Below are positions 36,801 through 49,198 of a DNA stretch of 64,000 bases, piece by piece. A program made the translations under genes and the position numbers. Origin of the DNA: Taenia hydatigena (taxonomy: Eukaryota; Platyhelminthes; Cestoda; Cyclophyllidea; Taeniidae); the NCBI GenBank assembly GCA_036345935.2, contig JADWOT020001693.1, forward strand, positions 62,001 through 126,000, written 5' to 3'. The notes under the pieces are model-generated. The model did no database searches. It was not told the DNA's origin and saw only the letters and a list, made by a program, of their open reading frames with translations. Numbering within the stretch: the stretch's first letter is position 1; each line of letters begins with the position of its first letter.

Positions 36801-38470
36801 ATTTGAAATGGAATCTTCTGCATTCTTTGAGTTGGTTTTTAGGCTTTTATCGTCAACAACAAATATGGTAGACGATAAACGAAATGCCTTAGCTATGCTG
36901 GATGGAGGGGCGCCACTGATATCAGGTATCAGCCAAGGTCTAAAGTGCACGGTAACTATCCACGGAAGAGCGCTCCCTTCCTCAGCATCCTACCCGCTAA
37001 GCCACCTTATAGACTGCATCCAACCCATTCAGTGACCAATCTCTCACTAAATAATTATTATTCGATATCGCAGTCGCCTTGCCATCGGATCGGTAATATG
37101 GCGTTCGCAGTCGGTGAGATCACACCTAACACACCTACGTTTCGCATACTTATCAGTTCGTACGATTAAATCCCATTTTTCGTTAAGGTCACGACCAAAG
37201 TAGTGGGCCATGCTTCTGCTTCGACCGACAGTAAAATACACGTAAGGGATCTTCACCGTGCCCACACACGAAGAGGCATTCACTTGCAAGAGGCAGGTTG
37301 CTTACGACTTACTCATCGTTTTCTCATGTGGTCAGTGTGTTACTCTCCAAACATTTTTAAGATTATTTTAGGCATATTACACACTTGGTACAAGAATGAA
37401 GAGAAGAAGGGAGGATGGATATGGAATGGGTCAAAAGTAAAGCTAAAAGATGACGTCGTTGTTTTTGAAAATGCATAATATAGCGATTGATGCACTTTCA
37501 CTAAGCATCCTAATTGCCAGATTAACTTAGATTTTACTTTGAGTGCAATTCAGTAAACAAAAAGCGCGTTTCCACTTATAAGTTCTACAAGCCACTAAAG
37601 CTTACTCTAAGCACTAACCACATAGAATCCTATGTCTGATTTTTAATAGAATGAATAGACCGTATTCATTACAACCTTGATTAAACTGCCGGTTCTGTAT
37701 TGTTGTTTCTGTACAACTCCACAAAGACTACCGCGAGGTTATTTAGACTGGTAAGTGGAAGCGGCAATTTTTAATTTAATTCTTCTAAAGGCGTGCTGTT
37801 ATTTTGCGAAACATTGTTCCCCTCCGAGTGCCACTAATGATTAATCACACCTATTTTCATCGCCGTTTTGAGTCCTAAATTCATTAATGGGATGGTATTG
37901 GAAAAGGTGCCTGCATCCTATGATTTCTTACGATGCCCCTCATGCAAGGCTTAACTAAAGGTCCCCACTCAGTAGACTCATCAACTTTACTAGGCATTCA
38001 CAGGATTTCAATTATTAAATCATTACAATAGTTGTTTTAATCGAATTGATATAGTACTAACATCCTTATAACGCATAGGCGTCATCGCAGCTATTCAGTT
38101 ACAATAAGAAGACATCGGAACCATAGAAAAACTGGTTGGCACTGAGCCATGTCTGAACGACTTTGCAATCCTTGGCGGTCAAACTCACTGTTAACAGTCT
38201 AAATTAGCTTATTTGCATGTTACACAACCTGTGCTTTATTGAAATCACAATTCCTGTTCGTTCATGGACATTCTATGTTGCCACACAGGGTTGCTTCAAT
38301 TTTAGTGGAATTCTGCTTCCGCTGCTAATTTTGTCATGCAGCTTTGTTCCTGCGTCTTTTACCTGCAATCGCAATTGCAATTTTTATATTTCTCCAAACA
38401 ACTAAGATGCGGGAAGCAACTTTACTTTGCTTGAGAGCTATTTTGAAACAGCCGTGTTTCGTAAGGCTTC
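33840..38470. other. No firm gene
   Basis: Mostly AT-rich sequence without recognisable families. A weak pair of exon-like stretches near 36450-36950 is listed separately. Confidence 0.35.
36447..36947 (+). other. Possible pair of coding exons of an unknown gene
   Basis: A frame with IEHLVVERSSFQALICCVMQ ends in aaaag followed by gtaaag near 36540, a fair donor. After an acceptor (caatgcag, near 36733) a second frame opens with ILRDERPHKPLLAPTF and continues through FEMESSAFFELVFRLL to about 36940. Both stretches look protein-like in composition, but I cannot name a family or show that the phases join. Chance open frames are a real alternative. Confidence 0.2.
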
Positions 38471-38476
38471 ATCACT

Positions 38477-38478
<2 letters not shown>

Positions 38479-38507
<29 letters not shown>

Positions 38508-38510
38508 ATT
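38479..38510. repeat. ATT microsatellite
   Basis: About ten uninterrupted ATT units followed by a variant aatatt. Ordinary simple repeat. Confidence 0.95.
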
Positions 38511-38685
38511 ACTTATTTGGGTTAATCTGCGTCCCCTAAGATAAGCATGGATTTGGCCTTAGGGGTGTCCATTTTAACCACGATTTGGCATTTAAACCAG
38601 TAGGCATGAATATTTATCTATTGGGCATTCAACACTAAAAATAAGTTTAGTGCTTTAACAAAAGACCTCGAATTTCTGTCTCGCT

Positions 38686-38967
38686 TTACTGTCGAATTTC
38701 GACACTGGGCGAAAAATTACAGCGAAAGTTGCTGTTTCTAATATTTGAGCCCTGGAATCTATCTTCACCACATGGAGATGTTTGTTTCTTAGTGCAATAA
38801 AGCTGATTCAATAATTCATCTTCTGACGTGGATTTCGTAGCCTCTACAGATGCAATTGTGACCTGACGATAAAATTGTGGACGAATGCAAGTTACATAGG
38901 TACAGCAAGATTGATATAAAGCATTAAGAGCACACTGAGCACCTTCTAATTGCATAATTGTCACCAC
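38686..38967 (-). other. Open frame of 93 codons, unknown
   Basis: Contains LEGAQCALNALYQSCCTYV and later VEATKSTSEDELLNQ, ending at a stop. Composition is protein-like, with several cysteines and an acidic segment. I see no known motif and no convincing flanking splice sites. It may be a chance frame. Confidence 0.15.
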
Positions 38968-39109
38968 TATACCCGCTATAAGATTTAATTGCTTTGTCTC
39001 ACACCATCTTATTTAATAGTTTGCGCATTTTTGAGGTGTTCTCTATCTGACTACAAAATTTAACCACTCCTGATGCAAACTACCTCAACGCACATCGCAC
39101 CTGTTCCTA

Positions 39110-41620
39110 GATGCTTACAGAGTAGCTGTAGCTGGCCACCAAACATTCGCAATTGTGAGGACAGCAGGTGCTAAGGTATGGCCTAAATAACTTTAATCGT
39201 CTTTCGACTACCAAGCTCTGAAGCATCACCTGTGCGATGGTAGGCGGATTTAATGCCGCTTAAATAACCCGCTGGAGTAGTCAAAGTGTAGTGGAAAGTT
39301 CGAAAGCAATATGCCTTGCAGATAAACGAGAGGTAATGATCGAACTATAGCCGCTACATGGAAGGATCCCATTGGTCCCACGTATAGGGGCAATACTTTT
39401 ATCCACACAGTAAGAACATTATCCATCCCCGTTTTCAACCTTCGAATCCAAGCTTTTCGATTTGCCTCTAGACGCAAATAACTGTTTAACTCTTTGGCAT
39501 ACTTAAGCTAGTTTCTATCTCCAACCTTTTGATACGACTTTCCAGCAGGAAACAAAGAGCCAACTGGGTTACTTACACTCTCGACTACCCATTCCTTTGT
39601 TTAACTTGGTGCATTCCTGGCTGGTTTAAGCTGGAAACGCCTCAACTGTCATTCGGATGATACATTGAGTGCTAATGTTACAGCGGAAATAGTGCAAGCA
39701 CTTTAACAGGCCCTGCTCTATCCAATGTGTGCGACTTCGAATGCGGCTGAAAGTCATGATACATTCTCAGTCCTCCCCATCTCTTACCTTCATTTTTGTT
39801 ATTGCACTGTGACTTGCAACGCATTAGGCAGGCAACATCTCCACCCCACTAATTTGCAACAATGATGAATAAAGGCAGAATTAAAGGCTAGAAAGTGCAT
39901 TATAAATTTAGGGACTCAGTTAAATGTTACTGGCATGATGTAGAGTCCTCTTCGCACAGCCAATGTACACAGTCAGCCATCGCGAAGTGCTTGGTGTCGC
40001 AAATTATTCGCTCCAGCCATGAACTTTTACGTGCTTTCACAAGGACATTGATCTGAAGCCTGAGTATCATTCGGCTTAATAACTAAGATGAGGAAATGGG
40101 ATAGGATTAAGCCGACCATTTGTTGTGATCTTCGTTTCTCGCTAAACAGCTGACCTCAAATACCGACCGTTTAAGCAGAAGGAAGGGCGATCCATTAGAG
40201 TGTGCTGGCTAATGCTTATTCATCGACTATGCATCGCTGGACAATAGTGGTTGATTGAGTTCACATCTCTACTCAAGTTACAACTCAAAGTGACTTGAGA
40301 TCCTACACCCCAAAAGGCGCTAACTTCGTAGGTGAATAGGGTTTGCGTTGAGGTTTAAACGATGTGCTTCTCGATATTTACGACCTCACATACTTAAATG
40401 AGAAGAAAACCATGCTGGAAGTTCTGCAGTCCGGTGATGGATCAGCTAAGAAATGAATTAAGTGTTGCGGACATGCGAAATGTGTTCCTTGCTCAGAGTA
40501 TGGGTTTGGTCTACCCTTCCAGTTGATAGGCATTATGGAAAAAAGGACCGTGGTGTTTCTTCTCTCGACAGAACTTAATTGGAAGTCTCAATCTTTCTTT
40601 TGTACAACTTCGTTTAGTAGGGCCCAGTTCGGTTGGCACCGATTAATAGATGCTTTGGGCAGAAGTGAGACTAACTGATGCAGCATTGTACTGCGTGTTG
40701 GCAATGAGATTCATGTTCGGATGCGAGGAAGGTGGTTTAGTACATTTAAGGTGTTGATTGTAAGGTATCGGTCGAGCAATTTCGTCCATGTAAAAGGGAA
40801 TTATGGGAAGTGAGGTGGCCTGTAAGTGACAAAAAACGTGCAACAAACTGTGCTAAAACTTACTTCTCACCTGTTTGATTAGTTTAGCCTCGTTGTCGTT
40901 TATACATGTGACACATAGACCTGCGTCTACTCACCTCCAAAACGGTGGAAGCGAGGCGGTGCATTGCTCTGTTGGAAGAAGAAATTGAGGGGGCAAATGA
41001 TGATGATGTTAGCGAAACTCCATGTCGCTAACAGAGGGCTTAACTTTAAATTGCCTTCTCCCGTGCAGGTTGCGTTTTTCTTGCACAGATAAATATTTCG
41101 AAGTTGATAGCATAATTGTGCAGGTGCCAACCATTGGACTATTGATTGGCTATAACCTCGTCATCGAAATCAAAATTGGTTTGTGATGTCAAACCGTGCC
41201 CTTCACCCGACCCAAAGACTTTGACTGTTTAATCCAATCTTTGAAGCAGATGCAAATAAATTAAATCCAAATTATGATTGTGTCTTTGCCAAAAATAACT
41301 AACTGACCCCTGATATCGGCATGATGGTAACATCTGCTGTAGGCGCCTTCCATCCAACCACAGGCCATTTTAGTGTGCTCTACAGCTCAAAAAACAAATT
41401 GTTGCCAAGTTATTTCTGCATAGAATGCAGAACCTTTGACTTTGTATGCCTCTACCAGAGCGCTATGCGCCATGAAGCCTTGCCATTCCACATACTAGCT
41501 GCAGTCTTTTTATTCAAGCCGCATTTTGTCGTGGTATTGAATAAACTGCCTCATAATCTGAATTCCAGGATCATCTTGCTCTCACCCCATTTATTAATCA
41601 AACCGATCTTGTAAATATGT
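39110..41620 (+). repeat. Segmental repeat B, copy B3
   Basis: Parallel to B1. The block near 39110-39250 (cagagtagct, caaacattcgcaattgtgag) matches 15185-15320. The block near 40170-40370 (ggaagggcgatccatta, gtaggtgaatagggtt) matches B1 and B4. The block 40440-40790 matches B2 inverted. The open frame at 41321-41614 (97 codons, containing LFKPHFVVVLNKLPHNLN) keeps the reading frame of the B2 counterpart (LFKPHFIAVLNPMPHNLH), followed in both by a hydrophobic tail. No family recognised. Confidence 0.7.
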
Positions 41621-41839
41621 ATACATCATTGTGAATAGCATATGCGGATGGATGTTGAGAACAGGCACTTATTCCCTAGCGCCCCTGTGCCTTTCAGCAG
41701 ACAAAAGAAATCTAAGTGAACTGAGTGTGTCTCATGACAGCAAAGTGGGCATAGCTCTGGAGAAGGAGTCTTAGAATGAGTCAAATGTAAGCTATAACAA
41801 AGTTTTGTTATTTTAGGAACCAGAACTGCAGCTATTCAT

Positions 41840-42700
41840 CAGAGATCCGATTGGTAAACACGAAGGTGCCTTACTGGCGAGGCGTTGTTAGGAGGCCCAC
41901 AGCACTGTCGCTGAACTCTAACCATCACAAGCCCATAATGATCAATAAACCACCTCTATAAATCTGCAATTGTAATGGCTTTAAGTTTTTCCTTTCTTCC
42001 AATCGTATGCGGGTCGTAGCAACTCGTTTACTGAAACGTAGTCAGTAGTAGCCCACATCGCTCATGGGCCCGTGGCAGAAGACTGATGGAATGCGATTGA
42101 TGGTGTGCCTGATTTATTATGCTCTGTGCAAAAGTGTAGGGAATACGAATATTTGTCGCAACTGCTATTGCATTCTGGATCTGTTTTTTGACAAACGATG
42201 TGGAAATTGGGTTAAATTTTTACCTGTTTAAAGGATCCTCCATGTCTTATTTGGCGCAGTCAATGCATCCGACTGCCACCTTCTAGTATCCTTTGCAATA
42301 TTCAGTGCTGCTTTTCAGAATAAATATTCTATCCTTATTCGCTCTTTCGTCTGCTATCCAGCTCTCTTCCTGGTCTGCAGAGTGGCGTTAATTGCTTAAC
42401 GCATTTTAAATAGCATTTTGAAGTAGAGATTGTGTTTGTCGTTAAACCATACTAATTGGGCCGTGGCTAAAAGGATGTCGATTACAAGAAAGAAGTGACC
42501 GTGAGTCCACTAACATGGTTCATTGGAAAATGGGAATGGGTGGTGCTGGATGGACGCGAGTGAGCCTTGTGGCCAACTTTGGCTTCTGGCGGACGCCGCA
42601 CATGTGTGCTTCCATCACTAAGCTCATTCTCTCCCGTGCATTGTGCCACACTCTCCTCCAGTAAAAAGCATGGTCAAAGAGTCTTGTGTGTAAGTTCATT
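41840..42700. repeat. Right end of the inverted block, including repeat C3
   Basis: Reverse complement of parts of 20230-20690 and 24600-25090. It includes repeat C on the minus strand at about 42190-42300 (atgcatccgactgcc, plus strand). The order of blocks relative to 20-25 kb is preserved in mirror image. Confidence 0.6.
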
Positions 42701-43019
42701 ATTGTAATCCTTGCATCTAATTACATATGCGAAGTCTTGGATCGTTATACGCTTAAAGGGAGAGTGAGCCAGTAGTCATTTAACAAGGATGCTATATGGT
42801 ATACACTGTAATTTACTGCAAGAAAACCCAGAGGAAAGTTATTTAAGTGCTATGCATAATAGGCAAGTTGAAAATGAGAACCAACACACAGTCTTTGGCC
42901 GACCAACAAAGAATACCACAAGCGCACACTACACTATTCTAACAAGAATGCCTTTGAAGGCGATTCCGCAAATTCCTCCACATGGAATGTTTCTCATTTA
43001 GCAAGCTCTGTACGGTCAG

Positions 43020-43255
43020 TGGCAGCTTTTTTCCGCTCCGACGCTTGGGTCGAACACAGATGGGCACACTACCTCCGTCCTCCTCCCCACAGGTCTTCAT
43101 TCAAATGGACGCCAAGTCTTCACTATCACTTTGGAAGATCAGGCACTGTCTATTGCATCGTCGTCGACCACCGAGGAAGACTTGGGTACCAATTCCTTCT
43201 GGATGACGACATTCCTCCTCTTCCTCATCTTCTGGTGTAGTTTACAGTCACCGGT
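43020..43255 (+). other. Possible exon ending in a hydrophobic tail, unknown
   Basis: All three plus-strand frames stay open over much of this stretch. One reads TLGSNTDGHTTSVLLPTG, then VFTITLEDQALSIASSS, and ends in a hydrophobic run (FLLFLIFW) before a stop at about 43255. That would suit a tail-anchored protein. I cannot choose a frame or name a family. The stretch is GC-richer than its surroundings. Confidence 0.2.
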
Positions 43256-43569
43256 CTAATCCCAGTCATCTAAATGTGCGCAAATACCACAGCAACCTCA
43301 GGTATACGCATGCACGCAACTTGAGACAAACGAGACTTTAATCCTAACATTCCTCAATATCTAATACTTTTTAAACCTCACCACACAACTAACGACTTTG
43401 CGAGTAAATTGGCACTAAAATTTAGCCAAATTACCTGTTAAAATACCCAGCCAAACTGATTTACGAAAGTGATTTAAGTATTATAAAAACAACAAACACG
43501 ATATTTAACTTACCTAGGCAGAAAATTGTTCAGACTTTTGCTCATTTCATACATCTATTGGTGTAAAAC

Positions 43570-44450
43570 TTTGTTTAGTTAAACTGTCGGTTCCGGTCAG
43601 GATCACAGGGGTGGCCATATTGCTAACCGCATAGGCTGGCCTCCGGGCCATGCCAGAAGCTCATTTTCCTGTCAGTTAAACATATTTATTTTCTTCTGGT
43701 ATTTTGCCTTCTAATGCCTTCAAGAAAGCCTTGGGATGCTATATTGGTGGCAGCGGAAAGCGGATCCGACTCTATAGGGCTTCTGTCTTGATCTCTACTG
43801 CCTGTGCATGTGCTACGGATGGGAGTATCGCCGACATCCCATAGCAGAGGGACTAAGAACGACGTCCGTCTTCGGTATTTACCCCATCTCCGTGTTCTAC
43901 AAGATAACTATTTAAGACTGAAGCGAAACCGGCCGTGGATCACCTGGAAAGATATCGGTCCGGAGATTATTCCTAATATACCTGCTTAAGGAGAGTGGTG
44001 TGCTAACGTCTCCCTAAGGACATACTGACGTCCAGCAGAACCTCTTATTTTCGAACTTGATTCCCAAGCCGGACGAAACTCAGTCAAATCGAACACTGAC
44101 GTTGGTGTTAAGCATCGCCTCAATCACATCTAATGTCGACGACTTGTACAGTCAACTCGTGGGTGCTTCTTGCAGCACTGATTACGTTGTGATGACTGAC
44201 GTGGGAGATCTCCCATAGGGAACGGCGGGGACGACGCTGGAAAGAAGAGAGGAGCAACGTAATACCTTGTTCGATCAAACTGCCAGTTTCGGTGAGAGGA
44301 GCAGAGGTGGCCACATTGCCCTATCCGCGTACGATGGCCTCCGGGCCATGCCAGCAACTTCAAGCTCCTCTGTCTATGGACCATGTATATTCTCCATGTA
44401 TTCTCCCTTTTGTGCCTTCAAGAGAGCCTCAAGACAATACGTAAGTACCT
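43570..44450. repeat. Direct repeat pair about 700 bases apart
   Basis: 43575-43745 and 44268-44450 share aaactg-c-gtttcggt, gtggcca-attgc, and then tggcctccgggccatgccag, followed by a second shared block around tgccttcaagaaagcc and tgccttcaagagagcc. Between them lie GC-rich stretches. The layout resembles terminal direct repeats of a small retroelement, but I cannot show a primer-binding site or target-site duplication. It may instead be a simple tandem duplication. Confidence 0.5.
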
Positions 44451-44459
44451 AAGGTTTAA

Positions 44460-47400
44460 ATGATGTATAATGTTTCTATAATAGCATGCAACTCCTTGTA
44501 ATTGTATATTAATTTATGATTAACCTTTTTTCAATGGCGAGATGTATTTGGTTTTACACTATCGCATAGATCAATTTCAACAGCATTTGCTAACCTAAAT
44601 TCAGTTGTTTCGTGTATTGTAATGAATTTTTAAGATTAAAAGGTGATTACTCAGCAGTAGTTGTTCTATTTTGGCGAATTCAAGGTCACCAGGCGTGCTT
44701 AGTATGTCGTCCACCAATTTGGCGGGTGCGTCGCTTGTTTTAATCGCGGTTGCGTTTTAGTTGGGTAAGCTCCGCTTGTATAAGAATGAGGGAAGCTGCT
44801 TTATTTTAGGCTCCAAGTGGAGTCACTGATGATTAACAGGACCCTAAGGATGACAACATTGCACCTATCTGTGGTAATATATCTGGTTAACTCCAGGAGA
44901 TTACCAAAATTCCGAACTTAAAGTATGCTCTTGTGCTCTCTTTTACGGCCTAGAAGTTGGTTTAATCGGTGCTGTGCCCCAATGAATTAGCTGTGTATCC
45001 TTTCCTCAAAGTCTATTCACAAGTGCAATATGGCGGCTACGTTCTCAAATTGCTACAGTAGTCCTGTCAGTGGAATTTTGTCGTGCTCAGTGGACGCAGA
45101 TATAACAGCTGTGTCCTCTCTTCTTATTCACTGGCGAACTGAATGTCATCTCCTGTAACCTCAGCTGACGCGATCAGAACAAGCCTAAGCCAAGATAGTA
45201 AAGACTGCTGCGACTGAGGCATCAACGTGCAGCCTGCTTCATCGTCCGCACAGCGTTTTAATCTGCCGCCTTGAATGGCATTGTTTCTTTAAATCCCGGT
45301 TTGTTCCTTGGATGAAGTATTTAATGGCGGTGGTGATGAGTGAATGCAGACACCGGATTTTATCGCGTAAAATGGGGATGAATGAACAAAAGAAGCAGTA
45401 CATTGGCAGTTTTCCTCCCAACTCTGCAAAGAACAGGTACTTCGTTGAGGCTGTGCCACCTCCGAATGGCGTATCGGAGACCAGCGCTCACTGATGGAAT
45501 TTTGTCGGAACCGTTGGAAGTCTGCCGCGAATTAGGATGCAGGCGGTGACGTGCTATGGCTCCTGCTTTGTGACGTGGTAGGCAGAGAAGGCTACGCCAA
45601 TGAGTGTAATGAACGTGGGTGCATGAAAGAAGTGACTCGCCGATTTAGAGGTGCGTAAAATTAACATTACATGCATTTGATAAGCCCTATTTACGCATGC
45701 AATTTGTCGTTTATGCACTTTGATGAGATGTAACGCCTGAGTGCAACGTGCAGCCTTTTGCACTGGCTACGGTCAGTGTGTTCTATGGGAATCCAGCACT
45801 GGTTAAGGAATAACTGCGTATTTTTTATTTTCTTATGTTTCACGCGATTCATTTGTTTGCTGCCGCCAGTTGTTTGGGGGCTTTTACCCAGCACTGGTGT
45901 ATTTTAAATATTGCTAGCTCTAGCTTTTTCGCCCTTTGACATCTGGTCATGCCACTGGCTGAATTCGCCTTCTGTTTAGAAGGGTGGGTGGCATACCTTC
46001 GTCTATTGTCCGTATCGTCATTCTAGTCTAACCAAGGAAGGTTGTTAAGTGGGTTTTAACGGATATTTAAAGAAACTCAATTCAGACAAGTTGTTTGCAT
46101 TTGTTACAAATCATGCTGAATTCGTGGTGACTGGATTGAGTGTACTTGATGCTTGTGGGCAAGATACGGCAATTTGAGTCATTGCACGTGTAGGCATTTA
46201 CAATGGACTGTGACTGTCATCCCCAAATAAGTGTTCTTATTTTCGAAATCGAACGTCAGCATGGCACTACGCACAGTTCTATCAGGTTGACATTCTAAGT
46301 AGTCTACTTGTGGTCAAGGAAACTTGCTACTACTTTACTTCTCATTGTTTTGCGGAGTTGAGGAGGACCATCTCGTATTTTAATGCTCATTTTTACGCGC
46401 GCTCAAATTTTGCTGAATGTCAAGCAACTCTGTGGGTTCCTTTCTAATGAGGCTGCCTTGTAAACGAGCGAAAAGTCATAGGATAGGACTCGACTTCGGT
46501 TGTTTGGCGGTGTTTTTGTAAGCCATTGAATCGTACACATTCATTGTTGGCAAAGAAGCATCCTGCGATGCCTGCCACCCACATACTTACGAATGAAGTG
46601 TTTATTGGAAACGTATTGACACGGTGATAGGTTGGAAGGGAGCCCACTGATAACCTCGATTTGTTCGCTGTTCCTGCAGTAGCAATGTAGCAGTTTGGTG
46701 TGGTCTTCTCCGCCCTCGCTTTAGTCGTAGTAGTAAGTAGCCTTGGCTTTAGCTGTTTTTACCTTGCGACAAATAGCCAACTGATGCGTCATGGAGACAG
46801 GTTTGACGTCTTTCTTGGATCAGCTAGGTTAATATTTATGCCGACCAGTAATTAGTGAACGTCTCCCGAGACCGACAGATGTGTACTGTCAAGCATCATG
46901 CTTCATCTATTTCTTTTTGCAATCCTTTCACTTATTTGTTAATTGGGTTGTTTGGCTGGTGGATGTGTGGATGGATAGAAAGGCGAAGGTGAGGAGACCT
47001 ATTTATTTCGCTGTCTTTGGACCTTCCCGCTCAGTTATCTTTATCAGCTTTACCTCAGTGGCATGAGATGCGGCGCTTGAACACTTGTGCAGTCCTGCCT
47101 GATGTGAGTGGTCGTATTGGAATCGCCTCATCAACATCAGAAGATTTGACTGTCGAAGATGCTAAAGTAACTCCCTGACACCGTCGTGACTCGTGTTTGG
47201 GAGAGCATTGATTAATTTTGATCACATTGCTGCCAACAGCAAATAAGGTAAAAGTTGGTCATATTGGAAAGGAATCAATGTTTCGCCATATCCAGCTGTC
47301 TTATTTACGCACGTTACATGTGGTGTTACCGTTTGAAACGCACGCACATATTGGCAGGTCTATTAGACATAATGTTGATTGATTGAGCGCTGTCATGCGT

Positions 47401-48980
47401 ATGTCCGATGAAATGGAGCTGTATGTGCACAAGATAGCGTAGAAGGAAGAGTGTGCATCACTAGCATCGACACTCTTAAGGTATGCATGGGTCCCCAGCC
47501 CTGCAAGCTGACAAATGACGATATAGATCATTTGTCGCGTTCCTTTTTTAATGCGACGCTTGATGCTGAGCCGATAAGTCCCACACAGACATGGGCAAAG
47601 GCGAGGTGTTGTGCAGTTCCCACCCTAGTGTCGTGACATTAATTGGCATTGTGTCCGTCATATGAGTGCTTTTTGCGATGCGCCACCTTATTTAGTGGTA
47701 TATGGATTATAATGAGAACCTGGGTTTGACAGCCGTCGCAAGTAGTGTCATATCAACGTCTTTCCCTCTACTCATTGTATCCTTTTCCACCACCACACAT
47801 ATTGTGCGTGTTGTTTTTGGAGGATTTCTTTGCAAGGTACTAAAATTCTTTGATTGTTCATTTGTTCATTTTCATGCACTTGTTAAGTGAGTTAGTAGAG
47901 ATGTAGAGTTAGAGGCTTGGTGAGGCGATAATGCTAGTTTCGGCTGCCCAATGACCTTCCAGTCACTCCGTAAATCTCTATCCCTTTGTCTATCGACCTA
48001 CCTGCCTGTCGGTTTTCTCAACTATCGACATGTTTGCCTGTTCCTTTCTCGATCTGCGGAGTGATTGAGGGTTAATTCGGGCAGCACGCGGTTAATATAT
48101 GAGGCTGGCCGAGACAGACCTGTCTGCAGTGTTCGCAGAATGCATTCAAATGGTGGATAGCTAATGACTGAATGGCTAAGATGATGGAACGCACTTTAGT
48201 CAGACGAACGGAAAGCTAGCACCAAAGTTATGTTGAGAGACTACTCGGTTTGCTAGCATTGGTACCGATTATAGGTAAGGGAGGAGAGCAGGTGTCAAGT
48301 ACTGTAGGTATAAGAATGCAGCTGCTGCCGAAGATGAGATGCAGCAATGCTGAATGGCTAGCAGGGTCACGCCAGGCATTCATGGACGTCGGAGTGATGT
48401 GGATCACGTCAGCGCAGAACTGCATTGATGGTCTTTCGTGTGCCTTTAAACTCGTCTTCCTACAAAGCGCAGGAAATGACATTTCCAACGACCAAGCGTA
48501 GTAAACGTTGCACAAGATTTTGTCTTCAAGTAAGGGATTGCGCAAAATAGTATTGACCAGTTAAGTGTCTAACTGCGTTATTTCTTCTTTCCACTCTGCC
48601 ACTGCTTTTATTTTTCTGTTGGTGGGCATCAAATTACTCCTTTCTTTTAACATGGAAAGCTCTCTTATTATCATTAAAGTGATTAACGACCCAAATGTGC
48701 TCCTCTCTTTATTCTCATGCGCTTTTATATCTGCCTATGCTTAACGCTTTGCAAGATTTTGATTAAACAGTGCCTTAAGTATTTGGGAGCAGGGTGATTT
48801 AAAGTCGACCATTCGCTATCCTCTTTATTCGGTTGACCATGTCTCCCTTGTGGCAATATTTTTTTGCTGATTCCATTCAATTCCGCAATTTTCTCGTAGA
48901 TGCTAGTGTTTTCTTCAAAAGCAGTTAATGGTGGTCGTTTGACGAGGTGGAGCCTTTTTGCCTTTTACATGACTCCGATG
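44460..48980. other. No gene recognised
   Basis: About 4.5 kb without a recognisable exon family or internal repeat partner. The longest open frame (48228-48545, minus, 105 codons) has no motif that I can identify. Confidence 0.4.
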
Positions 48981-48989
48981 CCGCTAAGC

Positions 48990-49140
48990 TGACATAAATT
49001 TGAGTTGTACGGCGATTAGTTGCTATCCACTATGAGTCACTTTTGTCTAACGAATGAGCATGACATGACGTTGTTGCAAATAATTGTTTCGACACAATTA
49101 AGGCTCTCACATCTTATTGGTCTGACCCGTAAAAGTAGGT
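48990..49140 (+). repeat. RyR-linked type upstream region of copy 4 (without the RyR exon)
   Basis: Contains the conserved block gttgtacggcgattagttg near 49004 and gagcatgacatgacgt near 49056, as in the A regions. The RyR exon itself was not found further upstream, so this copy keeps only the promoter-proximal part. Confidence 0.75.
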
Positions 49141-49159
49141 TTTATTGGCTCTCATAGCC

Positions 49160-49167
49160 TATAAATA
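49160..49167 (+). promoter_or_regulatory. TATA box of homeobox copy 4
   Basis: TATAAATA, with ATTGG about 17 bases upstream. The leader ATG follows 39 bases downstream rather than 63, because bases corresponding to gtaagtaattcagtcaaag are missing. Confidence 0.7.
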
Positions 49168-49198
49168 TGGCACAGAATTGTGTGGTCACAATTTCATC

